Notes: a model not told the origin generated them from the sequence alone. Shown: positions 13,891 through 28,948, numbered from the stretch's first letter. The stretch: 64,000 nt of DNA from Crotophaga sulcirostris (GCA_013397455.1 VYZB01000385.1:759424-823423); one strand, 5' to 3'. Numbers and translations: made by a program.

Positions 13891-16800
13891 TCTAACTGAA
13901 GAGGCTTAATCTGTTCAAAAGAGGTGCTGGGGAAACAGAAATGTGACTTAATCAGAAAGGACGAGCATTCTTTTCTAGTCTGAAACTAGAAACAAGAGAT
14001 GTATCATAAATCTACAGGCACAGATATTTTGCCCTCATTCCCAAGACCAAGGAGAGAGCAAGCCTTCTACCAGTCCTGCAGTTTTCCATGAAGCAAAGAC
14101 AGAGCAGTAAAAAAGTAAGATAATTCTCAGTCTGAAAGTTATCAAGGACACCCAAAACCCTTCCTCTTCCCTCTGCTCTTCTCTTTGCAGCATACAGGGA
14201 CAGGCTCCTACCCTGCAAACCTCCCTGCCCTTGTGCAGCCACACAAGTGCGGCCACTCACAGCCTCCATGTTCAAAATATCTCTCTGAAATTAAAGTTAT
14301 TTTTTTGGCTTATGTTTTTCCAGGAGCTACCTAAAACTTTTTGCATGTTTCTGAGTTTAAACATGAAGTCAGCAAAAGCTGAGAGGACTTTGGCTCAGCA
14401 TCAGCAATAATCCATGTAAGAACTAGCAGAAATTCTGAACCCAAAATAGATTAATTTGGTTTAATCTATTAAATTAAAATATCAGACTACTGAGAATATT
14501 TCAATAGAAAAAGATACAGCATGATGGTATTTCTGATCTACACCTCATTTGCATTCCTATTTGAAAAAGGATCATCCTAACTTCTTTAATTCAGTATTAA
14601 ATACAGATGCTTAATCAAAATACTGTTATCAAATAGTGTAAGGTTTCTGTAAGTATTTATTTCATTATGTAATGAAAAGTATTTGTCCCTATTAAACTGA
14701 AGTTAAATATTTATATGCACATATATGCATCTAAAGGGAAAAGCTGAGTATCATGGCGTAACCAATGGACCTTGCTCCAGTAAAGCTTGATAAGAACTAG
14801 TCAAGAAAATGGGAAAATTGTTCCATTTCAGGAGTGAACAAAATCTGCAGAATATATTTCATAAGTACTTTGGTCAAAGGCTCAAAGCTAGTGCTAAAAC
14901 AAATAATGTGAGCCCATTATCGGTTCCATCAGAGAACTTAACTCTAGCATCTCATTGTGCATCTCATCACTTTTAATTCTTCGATTTCTACAGCCTAGAC
15001 CTTGGCCACGCAGCAGCATCCAGAAGCATACTAAAGATTCACAGAAATAAGTATCTCAGTGCCAGCAAGGCTTGAGGAAACACCTTGAATTTGAGTAATA
15101 TTGGCAATTCATTCTGGTGTTCTTTATGTACTGTTGGTTTAACAGAAATTAACTACACTTAAGTCATATGTAGTTTAGTTATTTAAACTACAATCTAAAA
15201 AACTCCTTTGTTTATAAGATATACACAGTCTTTCCTTTTGAGAAATATTTCTGCAGTTCTCTTTCTTGATACTCAATTCGTTTACAGAGTTATAATCAAA
15301 ACCTACTTCATTTACAATACCTGTTTGGTATCTAATCTATTCAATACAATAGCAAGTTATAGATGTGCAATTTCATATCTGTAAGATAAAATAAATGTTA
15401 GTCACCTAGGCATGGTTTAGTGCACATACAATGTGTAGGTTAACATCAGTCTTAAGAAAGATTTGGACTGCTATAGGTAATTAAGAATCTTGCTGTGCTC
15501 CCTATCAGAGTAGGGAATCAGGATGCAATGCAACCAGAAGAGAGTATTGAGGGTGCCTGTGGTACTTATAGAACTCCTAAATCATTTTCAGAGGTATCTG
15601 ATTAAGAAGAGTATTTTAAACGTGTAACAGAAAAGTTTTCCAATTTAATTTACTATTAGATAAGGTGTTGGCTTGACATTGGGCCCCTGTTTCACTGGTT
15701 TTCATTGTTCATCACAGGTATTTGCTTTCACCCAGTCCTTCAGGCTCAGTAAATGCCTTTCTGCACTGATGAGATACACTGACAGCTGATGTTCTGGCTT
15801 CCTGTACGTCTTGCAAAAAAATCAAAACTGAATAATATGTGAATGCTTCTCTGCAAAGCGTAAGCCCTAGCGTAAGTCAGTTCCTGTCAAATTCCAGAAG
15901 GAAAAACCTTTGGGAATCTATGATCTGGTGTTACAGAAAAATGTATTTTGGAAGGAAGCTCCAAAGGTCTAGTTCACTTTCTTGCTGAAAGCAGGGCTAA
16001 CGGGAATGATTCTTTTTTCCTGAGATATTACCTTACATTAAATCACATTAGCACATGTAACAGGGATTAGGTCCCCAAAAATGTCAGGGTGGGGTTGGGT
16101 GGGGGTGTCAAATAAAACATATTTAAAGATCAGCTATTCCAGCATGAATCCATGTTTTCATGCAAATGAAACTATCCCACTCTGCATAACTTGCCTACTG
16201 AATACTAAGTTTGTTCCCCACCCACACAGCTGTGAGTAGTTGCTTTCCCAAGTAGGATTTTTCCAGGAAAGGAGGGTCATGTATTGGTATTCCACCTGAA
16301 AAAACACTCACACCCTTTTAACTGTTCTTCCTCCAGTAGGCTGGGGGTGGGGGGGAGGGAGATTACAGCATGCTTTTATATCCAGCCTCATCAGATAACT
16401 ACATTAACTGAGCCACTTACTATCTCATTTATTTCTGAAGCTCCTAATGTTTATAGCGCTTCAGTGACTGCACAAAATGTATAAAGAGGACTTAAGGATA
16501 TTCTAGTGCAACTATTTCTGTGCCTTGCTACAGACTTTCCTCGACTTTGCGGTATTGATTTATGTTGAAAGGACTATTTTCATTGTAAGAACTGCAAACC
16601 CCTTGAGAGCAGTCAGGTTGTTTGTTCTGTGAATGAGATGCTGACAGCCTCACCAACATCAGCACCAAGATTTCTCTAGGAGCAGGAGCAGAACCCAGAT
16701 GATTTAATCAAGAACAGTGCTATTATAACAGGGCAAGACAAACATTAATTTTAGTGATTTATAGAGCACCTAAGCTGTCATCTTACCTCTCATGATAGCA

Positions 16801-19800
16801 GTTTCACAAAAATAACTCCTAGCTTAAATGCAATTACATGTTAAACATTCTCTGAATCCAGCCACTTGAAGCTTTATGGTACAAATTTTCACTTAGCTAG
16901 TTTTGCAGCTGATGATGAGAAATGAGTTTACAAAGCTTAGTATCTTCCCAATGTTCCTATCAGTTAAGTCTCATTATCATCTCAGAAAACACAAGCTACA
17001 AATTCATCAAAAACTTCAGAAGTAGCAACAGAATGGACTGAGGTCTAACACAGCATTGGATTAAACACCAGTTTATTTGCAAGCACTATTGCTTCAGCAT
17101 GAAAGGAAACTTTTTTAACATTTTATTATTAGGCTTCTCTCACTTGTAGTAATTAAATAAGTTTAAATTCTGCTTTTTATAGCTATTAAATTATAACAAA
17201 TAAGGAAAATAAAATGTACTGCATTTCCATGTACTCTATATCTGAATCTGAATTAAGCTCTTCATCTTCAAATTGGAGAGCTTTATTTTTCATCTTCTTT
17301 TAGATAAGAAACAATGAAGAATTTATAGTAAAACGAAAAGCCTAAGTATAAAATATTTGGTGCAAATACTCAGTCCTTAGTAGAAACAGGAAACTTCCAC
17401 ACTTGTTCCAACACTTTTTAAACTTGGTTCAGTCACAGTTCTTTGCAGTTACATAATTTAAGAAGTACAACAAAGAAGCGTCGGTGGAAGATGAAAAGTT
17501 GGCATATGCTGCATAGACAAGGACAACTAAAATTTGTACAACATTGAGCTTAGCTCAGCAGATATGTATATACATATGTAAAACTCAAAAAAACCTCTCT
17601 CAAAACAGTAAGTTCTGCAAGAGGTAGAGCCACGCAGTCCTCTCTGGATTTCACAATCTGGGTTTTATCTGTATCCTCTTACACCCATCTGGAATTGCAC
17701 AACATTCCCTAACAGGCTTTTTAGACAAATGAGTCTCCCCTTGCCACAATAAACTTAAATAAAAGTCAATATGACAATTTTTAAGTGTTATTTGTTCCTC
17801 AACAAGTCCTTTCTTCTTGATCCTCACTCTCTCAAAATACAGCCTTTTCAGTGTGGCAGCAAGAATAGTTTGCAGCCAGATAAAAAGTGAGATGGAAAAT
17901 GACAGTCAGACCGACAGGGTACACGTAAAGGAATTGGCCTTGCTGCTGTAAGGTGGTTATTGATGTAAGTCAGAAAGCAAGGAAAATTACTGAAGGAGAA
18001 AGTGCTGCAGTAGGTCAGAGAAAAGTATTGGATTTGCTTAAGTTAGCCTGGCCCAGAGCCACCCTGCTAATTGTCACTTGCTGTGAGCACCCACCCTTGC
18101 TCCCATTGCTGCTGTCTGGGACTAAAAGACACAGTGCTGTGTGAATTGCAATCCCAGCAGCTGCTCTGCGCATTCAGAAAATGACACTAAAATATTGACC
18201 AGGAATCTGCCACAAAACACTGACTTTTCCCTGAAATTTTTACTCATTTTACCTGTAATCAGCTTATGATTGTCAGCACTGAATCTTTATGTTTAGACAA
18301 GAATATCATCAGATATTTAATATTTAACGAAATTATGACTTTCTGGAACCTTTCATTCAAAATTATCCCCCTGCCAAAGTTGAGTTTCGTCTTCCTTAAA
18401 GCACAAATCACACCACAGTAACACGACATTAATACAGCCTACATTATTTATAACTGTCGCTAGCTACACTTTAGCCTGACTGGAGACAGCCATAAGCTTG
18501 AAAAATACTGCAGAGCATTGTTTCAGAATTTAAATTTGAAGTGCTTGGGATGGGAAAAAAGTGCTCTCTTGTCTGTCATTCAATTAATCCAAAACCAAAA
18601 CATATATCAGTTTATTGGATTCCATTTACTTTTATCTTCTGCTTCACCAGGAAAATAATTTTAAATTCCTGACTGGTTTTATTTGTTTGGGTTATGGAGT
18701 ACCGCAAGATTGCTTGAAGTCAGATTATTTGTAACTGAAATAATTTTACAAATTTGCAAACTAATAGATGCAATTTGTATTGTGACTGAGCATTAGGTAC
18801 TCCCTGGACTGCAAACTAAGAGCATTTCTGATACAATACCTTTTCTGGAGTAGCAGATTTATTTTCAATGCAGCTCAGAGCAGCTACAGAATAAAGGACA
18901 CTTCACAAAAAATCTCCATTTTTGAGGGAAAACATAAAACTTCCTTGCCTTTGTAGCATAACATTTCCTCTCTTTTGTAAAGGTTGGGGCGGGGGGTGGA
19001 GAGGTAGAGATATAGAAAGAGCTCAGGGTTTAGGACTTCAGCATTTAACAAAATGTAAACAAATGTCACAACACAGCGAAACCAGGCAAAGACCAAAGGA
19101 AAAATTTTATAAACTGGTTTGAGTGTCTCCATCTCCCCCCCTTTAGTAAGGAGTGCTGGGCTGCCATAGCCATTCACATAGAGGTGGTATGTAATACACT
19201 GTTAGGAACATAAATTAAGTGCAAAACACTTCATCGTTGACGATGTTAACCCAACCAGACTGATCTCACTTTTGTGCATACAATGCCCAGCTGGAGAAAA
19301 AGCACCTAAGAAAAACGAAGTATTAGTCAATACTTAGTTCCAATGCTGCATCAGAAAAGGATTCACAGATTGCCTGCCTTCCAGGCAGCATAAAACATGT
19401 CTGTCCACAGCTATTCAAAAGCTCAAGGAAATGTTATAATTACTGCACCACTGGCCAAATCCCCATTTTTCACAGGCCAAATGAATTTCAGCACTGGTTT
19501 GGGCTCTCTTGTGCCATGACTCATTATTTCAATCCATTACAGTAACAGTGGAATGATGACATTATTTAGAGGTAACCAAAGGTTATAAGTAGGAGCATGG
19601 CAGAAAACTGAGAGAAAACTTCAGCGGAGCTGAGACCTGTCCCTAAGAATTGTTACGCAGAGAGCAATTGTAGTTTACTGGGAAATGAACAAAAAAGATT
19701 TATTTAGGTGTTTGTCATGCTGACTTCCTATGCTATATTATGTTTTATGTGGAATTTTTCTCAAATACACACTTCAAAGGTGAAAAAGAGCTTCCTCAAG

Positions 19801-20690
19801 CACTGGGCTAGAAAGAAATGGCAGACCGTAGAGAAATAGTGTCTATTGAGAAATTATAGATTATACAGTGTTCACCTCCCTATTCTGATTAGAAACTGAA
19901 CTAAAAAAACAGATATTGGGAAAAGTATTTAATGACGTTTTTATGCATAAAATTGACAAAATCAAAGTACAACTGAGAAAATGTCAGAAACTTCTAAGAA
20001 CGTGCAGCACAGCCTCTGAACTTGCTTTTAATATCATAACAAAAACACTAAAAAAAAAATCTCAGGCTATTTAGGTAGATTTCACTGTCCATAAAACTCT
20101 GGGGTTTAATACTTGTTCTAGTCATTGCCCATGATATTTGTTTTATAAATAAAATAGTGACACAAGCTTCATTCTCTCCAGAAAAGACCTGCATGATCTC
20201 AAAAAAGCTTTTTTTTTTTTCTCATCGGAAAGGTTTTCCTACTGAATCCAAAGCTCTGTTTTATTCTTTAATCTTTCCTGGAGGTAATGAAAATGCATAT
20301 GAATGCTGTCAGTCTTGAATAAGTTTTGTTTCAGTGTAGAAACCTCAGAAACACCTTGAATCTTCTAAAATGCTGCCATGGAAAGAAAGGGGAAAAGGAA
20401 GGTAAACAAACAGCCTAACATTCTGTGTGGTTTTGAAAAGTTTTGATACGAGCAAGCAAAAGAAGTGCAAAAGCAAACTACAGCCCCAAATGCATTCCTT
20501 TATAAAAGAAGTATAAATATATACTATACTGTACCATAAAAGAGCAAATTAGTAACTAGCTAATTATTAATACAGCTGTAATAAACAAAGTGTCTGCCAT
20601 TTTGTCTTCTCCAAAAAGCTGACACCTCCCTAGCACAGCATTTGGGACAGCAGATTATCAGTAAAGAAGCCCATTCTCAGTAGATCATTT
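13891..20690. other. gene-free stretch
   Basis: No exon, RNA gene or clear transposon recognised. A 16-bp perfect palindrome (ATATGTATATACATAT) is at 17562-17577. A 9-bp perfect inverted repeat with a 6-nt spacer is at 15169-15192. G-rich runs lie near 16090-16110 and 16340-16360. Confidence 0.55.
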
Positions 20691-20745
20691 ATCGAATCAC
20701 AGAATAGTTTGGGTTACAATGGACTCTTAAAGGTCATCTAGTCCC
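20691..20745 (-). mobile_element. CR1 LINE 3' end fragment (short)
   Basis: The sequence reads ATCACAGAATAGTTTGGGTT, then a segment ending AAAGGTCATCTAGTCC. This is the reverse complement of the conserved CR1 3' end, where the element's own strand reads GGACTAGATGACCTTT and then AACCCAAACTATTCTGTGAT. Only about 55 bp is recognisable before similarity is lost. The neighbouring open frame on the minus strand (20727-20915) overlaps it and is not a gene. Confidence 0.8.
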
Positions 20746-23700
20746 GTGTGTCTCCTCTGTAACCGCCGCATGTATCCAGAGCTCCCAGTGCAAGGGAAAG
20801 AATATTCAAAAATAGGAGCACACCTGAACCTTGACTTGAGAGGGCCCAGAGTAGTATAGTGTCCTGCCAATTTAATCTTTAATATCTGTGCTGTCTTTGT
20901 CAGCCAGGACAGCAAATCACAGCAACTATCTGATAGATTTTTTTTTTTCTTTTTTCAGCTCCCCACTTCCCCTGACATCAGGGTGACATGCTCTCCTGCC
21001 TTTGTACAAGGCAAAACCAAATACACCATTTGGCTCTCAGAGAATAATTACTTTCAGGCAATAGTCAGGAGTGGCTTTCAAGAAAGGGCTATTGAAAGCC
21101 CTGGTTCCTTTTCTGAGTGATTTGAACAAATCTATCTTCTCCAAGTGCTTTAGTATTGCCTTGCCTTCTATGGGATGTGAATTAAGGGTGCTCTTTTGCA
21201 GGGGAAATATAAAGCAGTAGAGAGTTATTTAATCACCATTCTGCAGAGCTGCTAATGTGTTTCCCTGTGACAATACCGAGCAAGCAGGAACTTGGAGACA
21301 TATGGCAGGTGCCAAGGAGACAGGCTCCACAGACAGAACAAGCAAATACAGGATTTTTTTGCATTTTCTTTACTGTCATGCCTGCTACTTCTAAAATGCA
21401 AAAAGGACATTTGTGTACTGCCAGGACTTTTAGCCCTTTCCATGACTTTACAGCTCACCGTGCTTTAACTTATTTCTATAGAACAAGACAAACAGATGGA
21501 AAACATCAGCTTGCATCACAGGCAAAAATCGATTTTTCAGTTTTTCAAATCTAATTTTTGTGGTAATTACCCCCTGTTCTGAGAGATCTAGCCTTGTGGC
21601 ACTAAGGAAACCACTAAAGTCCCAATACAGGTCCCAGTGGATGTGGAAGCAGGGAATTGAACCACAGGCTTGGTGTCAGGTCTCCTTGTTGTTCAGTAAA
21701 AGCATTCAGATACAGGTGGCTCCCATACCTCTGCCATGCAATGATTAACATGTTATCTAATACAATTTTCAGGTGCTAACTTGCAGGTCCAGTCACAAAA
21801 GCAAACTCTCCTTCGCCAGGAAGTGCCAGTCCAACAAACCTTCAAAGATTCAAACTGGAGCTACCTCCTGCCAAATAAATTTCCTTGACAGCTGAATAAT
21901 TCTGCTTTATCAAGGAACAGGAATCTGTTCACCTATCTTGAGTCCCCTTGACAGAAATTCATAAGGACAGTAGCGTTTTCTAAATGCTGAGTTGCAGAAT
22001 GGTCTGATCACACAGCAAATAATCAGCTTTTCTCCTGCACACTAGGAGAAGTTGTCAGACTGGGGTTAAGAATCAAAGGATGAAAGTCTGGCCACAAGAC
22101 TGAACAAAATCAAAAAACTGAATCAACAAAATCAACAAAAAATTTCCATTCATGAATCACTTTCTACAGAAGAGCTGTATTGTACTACCCTCCTGAGGGA
22201 GAGGGAAAGTTCATATCTGAAATGCAAGCCTTATTTTAGATGGATGGAAGTGAATTTTGAACACTTTCTATCAGTGTTTTTCAGATCTCCTGTTCTGATG
22301 CATGGCAGTTTCAGGATTTACCCTATTAAGTTACATGAATTTCCCAAGCATTTGCACATTTGAAATGTTCAGACAAACACTGGTGATGAAAGGAAGGTGA
22401 GGGCAAGAATTATGTTGAAAACATGGCATGATTTCTGGTTTACAACATTTCATCTCAAAGATATAAGAAACAGAGATTGTCATCCTTATGTCCAATCTCT
22501 AACTCCACTTATCACTACTTGTATTAAAAAAAATATTTTCTGATTGTAATTGTATCAAAGTGCAGACAACTAGAAAATCCTACTTCCTCATGGAGCCTTT
22601 CCTATCCATCTAAGACAATACAGCGCCCTCTGCGGGTTTTCCTTTTATATTACAAAGCTAAAATGTTTTGGAGTATCTTCACAATGGAAAACTAAACTGA
22701 ATTTTTATCATAAAATTCTGTCTGCTACTCTTTGAAATAACACTGTAAGTACTGTGAACTGAAAGGATGACATAAAATAAATAATCTCTTTTAGAAGTAA
22801 TAATAATGCTGTTAATTTATCTAAAAAGCTTGGAAGTGTAATAGATGATAATATGCAGTTTTAAATTATTTGCTATTTAGGCAATGGAATTGAATAATGC
22901 ATAGAAAATACATAACGCTACCTAAGTACGTATTCTCAAGAAAAATCTGCTAATAGTTTTTACAGGAATTCCACTTGGTTTAATTGTGATTGTAATGGTG
23001 CTTGCTACTGTAAAATCAAACAGGATTAACATTTAGAAAGTCAGAAAAGAGAGTAAGTCCCATTATACCCATTTGTACAAAGCTTCTCCTTCCATAGCAC
23101 CTGGATGTATACAAGCTAAACTCTTAAAGCCATAACCACGGTGACTTTAAAAATTAAACACACAGCCATAAACTCACATGAAGTGATTCAGATATGGCAT
23201 CACACAACTTGTTCCTTGGTCTACTGTTTCACATAATAGAGAAGACATATATATGAATTATTTTTCATTGGAAAAAATAAATGAAGTATTCATGATAAGT
23301 TAATTCAGCATCTTTTTAAGGGATTTACAGAAGTACATCAAATTCAACTCAGTGCAAAGGTAAAACTTACTGAGCTTCAGTACTTCGATTGAATTGAGCC
23401 ATGTTGCAGTAAAGTATCTCAGTAAATTTTGCCAGCAAACAGATTGATGGCAGGGACAGGAGTTAGTTTCTTTCTCAATGTGTAAAATCCAGACAGAAAA
23501 ACAGTTTTTTATCTGAGGAAGCACGGAAAAAGATTAATAATGTTGTCATTTTCCTCCCTTTGTATACAATATGATTCCGTGGCATGAAAACTCTTTTTAA
23601 ATATATCACTGAACAAGGGGAAATGTCACCACAATAAAAGCTAGTTTCAAGACTGTAAAAAGTATTTTCTTGTTGAAGAAGCTATGCCCTGCATGAGAAG

Positions 23701-26700
23701 CATGGCAGGTAGATATATGGATATTATACACATGTGCGTACATGCTTGTGTAATAAACAAATGTGTAATGGGCAGTTTGCTTTACGCAGCAATTCTTTTT
23801 AAGCTACTGAAAAGGAAAGTTCTAGATATACATCCAAGCCATTTCACTAGAATTTCATGACTCAGGAAGAACACAGCAAACATCTGCTAGCTCATCAGAT
23901 GTAACCACAAACAAAACAAAAATAAACCTGGCAAGCCACAGAGTGAAATGTAGTTAATAACCCAAGTGTCAGGGCTCCAAAAGCAAACCTGGTGAATCTG
24001 TTTAAAACCTCCCAAGAATATCAGCAGGCTCTGGCTTTGCAGACAAGATTAAAGGCACTACTGTTCTTATTAATATGCAGCCTTTTGACAGTTTCAACAC
24101 TAACAGGAGCAACATCCACTAATATTTTACTCATCTAGATTTTTTCCTAGTATGCAATGTGCAATTTTCTCCTGAGAAAAAACAACAGATTTTTCCACCT
24201 TTTCACAACATGTTTAACGCTCCCAGCAATCCTGGGTCTCTAGCAATCCATGGTTTCTCTCCCTTGCCTTTGCTAATGTAATGGGAAGAAAAAGCAAGAA
24301 ATCCTAAAGGCTAAAGATTGAATATGTGTCGTTATCCCAGTAGATCTCATCACCAGTTGGGTGCTGCAAACAGCTCTGAGCATAAAAGCCTACAATATAT
24401 CAATGCGCCAAGACTTCAGGATGCACTACAAGGTTGTCACTGATCGCTAGTAGGGAAGCTGTAGTCTGACTGTTCATTGTCTTTTGTGAGGACAGACAGC
24501 CATGCAAGGGCAGGTTATGAGAACAGTAACACACTTCTGATAGCTGTCCTCACAGAGCCAATGCCAACATGAGAATGGTAAGTCATGACCATTACTGCCA
24601 TCTCCCCTAAGATTAAACCAGAGAGGTAATAGCACTCTGCTGCACAAATCCAGAAAAAAAAGGATTTGTTGAGAAAAAGAAGAATCAGCCTCATTGTCCC
24701 ACTGGATAAAATGATGTCAGGAAGCAAGGAACAAGAAGCAAATCAGTAGCTCATGTGAGAGGATACCCTGGTCATGTGGTGTGTTCCCTTGAGCAGGGGG
24801 TGCGGCGCAGACTGGCTCCCTGGCTGCAGCTCTAAGAGGATTCAGCTCAAACAGCAAAATAACACAGGTTACACAGAATGACATCTGCAGTGCTGCTGAG
24901 GAGGAGCAGGCTCACATGCTGCATTAGAGTAGAAAAGTGAGTGATGTTTCACCCAAAATCTACCAGTATAAAATAGCGTCTTTTGATTTCAGATGTTCAT
25001 TAAGCAGGCAGTTATCCATTACACAAATGGAACAGTGACACAGGTCAGCCCTCCCTCTGTTTAGCATCTCCTGCTTCCTTGCAATGGAAGCCTTCACCAG
25101 GTTATTTCAGGATAGTAGCTGTCTTCTGTGATAACAGTTTACTGCAGGGGTAATGTCCTCCAGGGACTTTTGCCCTGTGACAAGGAGTAAGATTTAAGAA
25201 TTAAACTGCTCTGATGCTCAGGTTGATGTTTACAGGGAAGGCGGATTTTGCTGCTTTACTTCAAAGCAGGCTTTCATTATTTCGTTAGCACAGCATGTAT
25301 TGAGCCATGTGGCCTCAGGTCCCTGGCTTTCACTTCATAATTTAATGTTAAAGAAAACCCAATATCTTGCCCTCTGGCTTTCAAAATCTGGACACAGCAA
25401 TCCAGATATACCTCAGGGAATTGAATTATTATGTTCCCACAAGTGTGCGATGTAATTAGGAGCACAGCCTGTAATTTACCGAGTGAACCACTCAAAGTCG
25501 ATTTCTCCATTGCAGCCAACCAATGTTCCCAGCCAAGTCCCTGATGACAGGAAGAATTCCAAAATTCAGGCAGCAGCCAAAAAATTACAATTAGTTGAGT
25601 TCCAAGTAGAGAAGTTTATCAGGAATTAGCCATGTGTTTGAAAACAGACCCAAATATACTTGGAAATTAAATGCATATTTTGATTGTTGATAGTCAGGGA
25701 AATACCCAGGATTCTTTGATGACCTCTGCACCAACCCCACTTCTGTCTCCCAGAGAGCAAGATGAGCATTACCATTCCCATTTTATAAACAGGGAAAGAG
25801 AAGATGACTTCCCACCAGCACTGAGCACCCAAAGCAGGGCAGCATTCCAGGAAGAGATCCCAAGACTGCTCTGCTCTTGCTGAAAACCTCATGGGCATGG
25901 TGACAAACGGTCCTATGGATAATTCAGCCTGGGCATCACACACAGCAGTACAGCTTTGTGTGATAGAGCTCTGGGGAGGCTTTGAACAAACTACACCACA
26001 GTTATTAAAATCCAGCAAACTAATGACCACAAAGCAATACAGTTTTCAGGAAAATTCAGGCTGAAGTCTGTTTGTGTATGTGGAGATTTGCTGCCTCACA
26101 TGTGCCTGCTGAATCTGGATGGGGACAGGGACAACCATATAAAGCCCATCTCTGAAATTACACATTTGGTAAGCTGAATCGCAGGAGATGCTTCTCCATC
26201 TCAGCAAGCAGCAGGCAGCCAGATAGTGGCTGATACGCAAACACAAAAAGTAAATCACAGTAGTTTGGAAAAGTGAGGTGAAATAAAAGACAGCTTGCTT
26301 ATGTCTACAGCAATAAGGAGATAGAAAATAGATAACTCATTCCCAGAACCTTGTCCTGCCATTCTGTGCTCTCATAAGCCACAATTATTCATAACACTTC
26401 TGTGACTTATGGAGCCAAGAGCTGAATGTCTTCGAGCACTCAGTATTTGAAATATAGGTATCCCACAAATGCCAACAGTTTCCAACCAAAATCAGTGGAC
26501 TCTTCTGGCAAAAAGTAATATTTTGCATGTACTGTTCACCAGTAACCACCTCTGAGCCTAAATATGACTGATTATTCAGGCTAGTGGCTTGTCCACAAAA
26601 TGAGTTACACTATTCTAAAGTAAGTGCAATTATTTTTTAACCATGTTATTTATTTCAGTATAGAAAACTAAATTCTGCCCACAGAACTCCATCACTTCTA

Positions 26701-28948
26701 TCACTTCCAGACCCCTCTCCGTGAAAATGTTCATTCCTCCCCCTTTATACTCTTCTGGTTATGCTTTTAATTTTGCTCTTTCTTCAACAAGTTTATAGGC
26801 ATCTTTTTTATGGCAAGATAAATGAGAATGATTATTCTGTCCTAGAGAAGGTCCACCAGCAATCACACTATCTTTTTAATCAAAATCGCAAGTCACCAAA
26901 TGTGTGTTTCTAATGAAATTGCACTTTTTCTTGATAAACCTCTTTCTATTATTTCTATCGAGGTTTTCCTCACAGCTGATTTTGGCCGATATGCTTGTAA
27001 TTGACAACTTGACAGAAGTCAGTACATTTTCTGAATATTAATCATACCATCTACTCTCTAGTCCTTAGAAATGCAATGCTAAAAGCTACAAATATTATTT
27101 TTCCCCTCTCAAAAATCAGAGACATAGTGTTAAGATTTTTGTCCTAACTTGCAGCTGCAGAAATATTATAACTAAAGGAGGTTTGCTAAGCTTCACCTTT
27201 AAGTAGGCAAATTACCCACCAATATAGTCATGAGAGGGTAACACTGGATAGTTTTGGCCAGCAGGATCAAGATCCCAACAATTACTCACTCTCGTTTTCT
27301 GTATTTGCCATCAAGTTACATCAATATTTTCTCTCAAGGGACAGGAGAAATTGCTTTTTTCTCCAGCTCCTTGTCTCCTTCGCAGGTGAGATCACTCCTT
27401 ACGTGGGCAGAATTCCCAAGGTTGATGGAAGATTTCACAGAGTGTACAAAACTAGGCATCACTACAGACAAAATATCAATATGAGTGGTATTTCTTTACT
27501 GCATGTTCCCAATTCGCATTTATCAGACTGGTTATTTCTTCTCATGCCCTAGCTGCAGTATCCTTTCATCACTGTATTATAAACAACCACCCAGGGTTTT
27601 TTTTAGCTGTGTAATTAGAAGCCATTGCTTCTCTGTTTAATTTCTCCTTCTGTAAGTATAGCTCCCAGTCATTACCAGATGGTTACTGTTACTCATTACT
27701 GACCCTGCTGTCTAGATACCTACTTACATTTATTATCTGCTCTTATTTTTCCAAATAAGGACCTTAATGAGGACATGCATAGTCATTATCTCTACAATTG
27801 TGTATTAAATATTTCAATTTTAAAATTCAAATTCTAAGCAGTGAGAGAGCATATGTTCAGAATTTTTTTTTAAAATATCTTTTTTATTATGCTGTCAAAT
27901 AATTCCATACTAATGATATTTTTGCAGTCACTAGAATGCTGATATTTTGTAACCTCTACCTTATTTATTGTAGTAGGTTTATGTCCTTGGACTTGCTCCA
28001 TAATAGCTTTTGGCAGTTCAACAGATTAGAAAGACGTTGTTAAAAAAAAAAAGAAACGAATTCTGGGTTTAGCTCTAGAAATACATTCACAACTTAAGCT
28101 TTTTTCTTAAAGGTTGTTATTGCCCTTGACTAATTACAATTAAAATTCTAGTCAAACTGTATTTTTCTTCTCCTACAAGCTCCTCTTAATTATAAAGATT
28201 TCCTGATCTTCTTTCTGTCACTGTCATGGGGATGTAGAGGTTCCCAAACAAAAAAAAAAAACAAACACCTCATTGCCTTCACTGTCCTTGACTTCCACCC
28301 AAGTTGTCCCTGCTGTGTCAGCCAAAAGAAATGCATCATTTCTCCACATCCACCAGCACCATCCATCAGTGCTCTTTCTGCCATGCTTGCTTTGTTTGCC
28401 TATCCCTTTGGCAAACTTTGCACTTTGAGCGTTGGAGACAGCTCTGAAGACCTTGGTACTACCAGGGACCCCAGCAGGAGGGCAGCTAGAAGCAACGCCC
28501 CCAGGGCACCTTCTGGGGCTGCATCTCCCCAGGGCTGGTCCCTGCACTGGGATGGCCCCAGGAGACCAGCCCAGTAGCTACACACACCTACCTGACCAAC
28601 AGAGGCATCTGATCTTCTAGCGAAAAAACACTTCAAGTGGATGATCTGCCTCTGGAGAAACTCACTGCCAGTCATGATACACCAATGTGCCAAAATGAGC
28701 CAAAAGCTGTAGTTTTGTGTGCATTCTTGAAGCCTGGGATACGAAGCTTAAGATTACACAGAAAGAATTAGTGAGTTTCATAGGGAACGTACTTACAAAA
28801 AAGGCAAGTTTTAGTGATGTATGAAAGCATGGCATTAATATGTTCATAGCTTGGATGAGTATGCTGTGCCAGTAACACTAATACAGGATATTTCTAGGGA
28901 TGGGACTGAATATTTTTCTTCAATTTTAAAATCAGATATTCCTGGGGG
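20746..28948. other. gene-free stretch
   Basis: No exon or RNA gene recognised. A possible ancient MIR-like SINE remnant lies at about 25765-25880. A shorter one lies near 21640-21690, where the sequence resembles the tail of such SINEs. Confidence 0.55.
25765..25880 (+). repeat. possible ancient MIR-like SINE relic
   Basis: The segment contains CATTCCCATTTTATAAACAG followed by GGGAAAGAGAAGATGACTTC. Downstream is GGCAGCATTCCAGGAAGAGA and then TCCCAAGACT. In that order these resemble the MIR core (CCCATTTTACAGATGAGGAA... then GACTTGCCC) and its tail (GGCAGAGC... GAACCCAAG). Identity is low and estimated by eye. RepeatMasker with an ancestral amniote library would decide. Confidence 0.4.

Noticed and set aside
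24775..24810. Sequence resembling a CR1 block (TTCCCTTGAGCAGGGGGT)
   Set aside because: The match stops after about 18 bp and the expected following CR1 blocks are absent, so it is probably coincidence.
25626..26030. 134-codon minus-strand open frame
   Set aside because: It overlaps a probable SINE relic and shows no domain. Likely non-coding.
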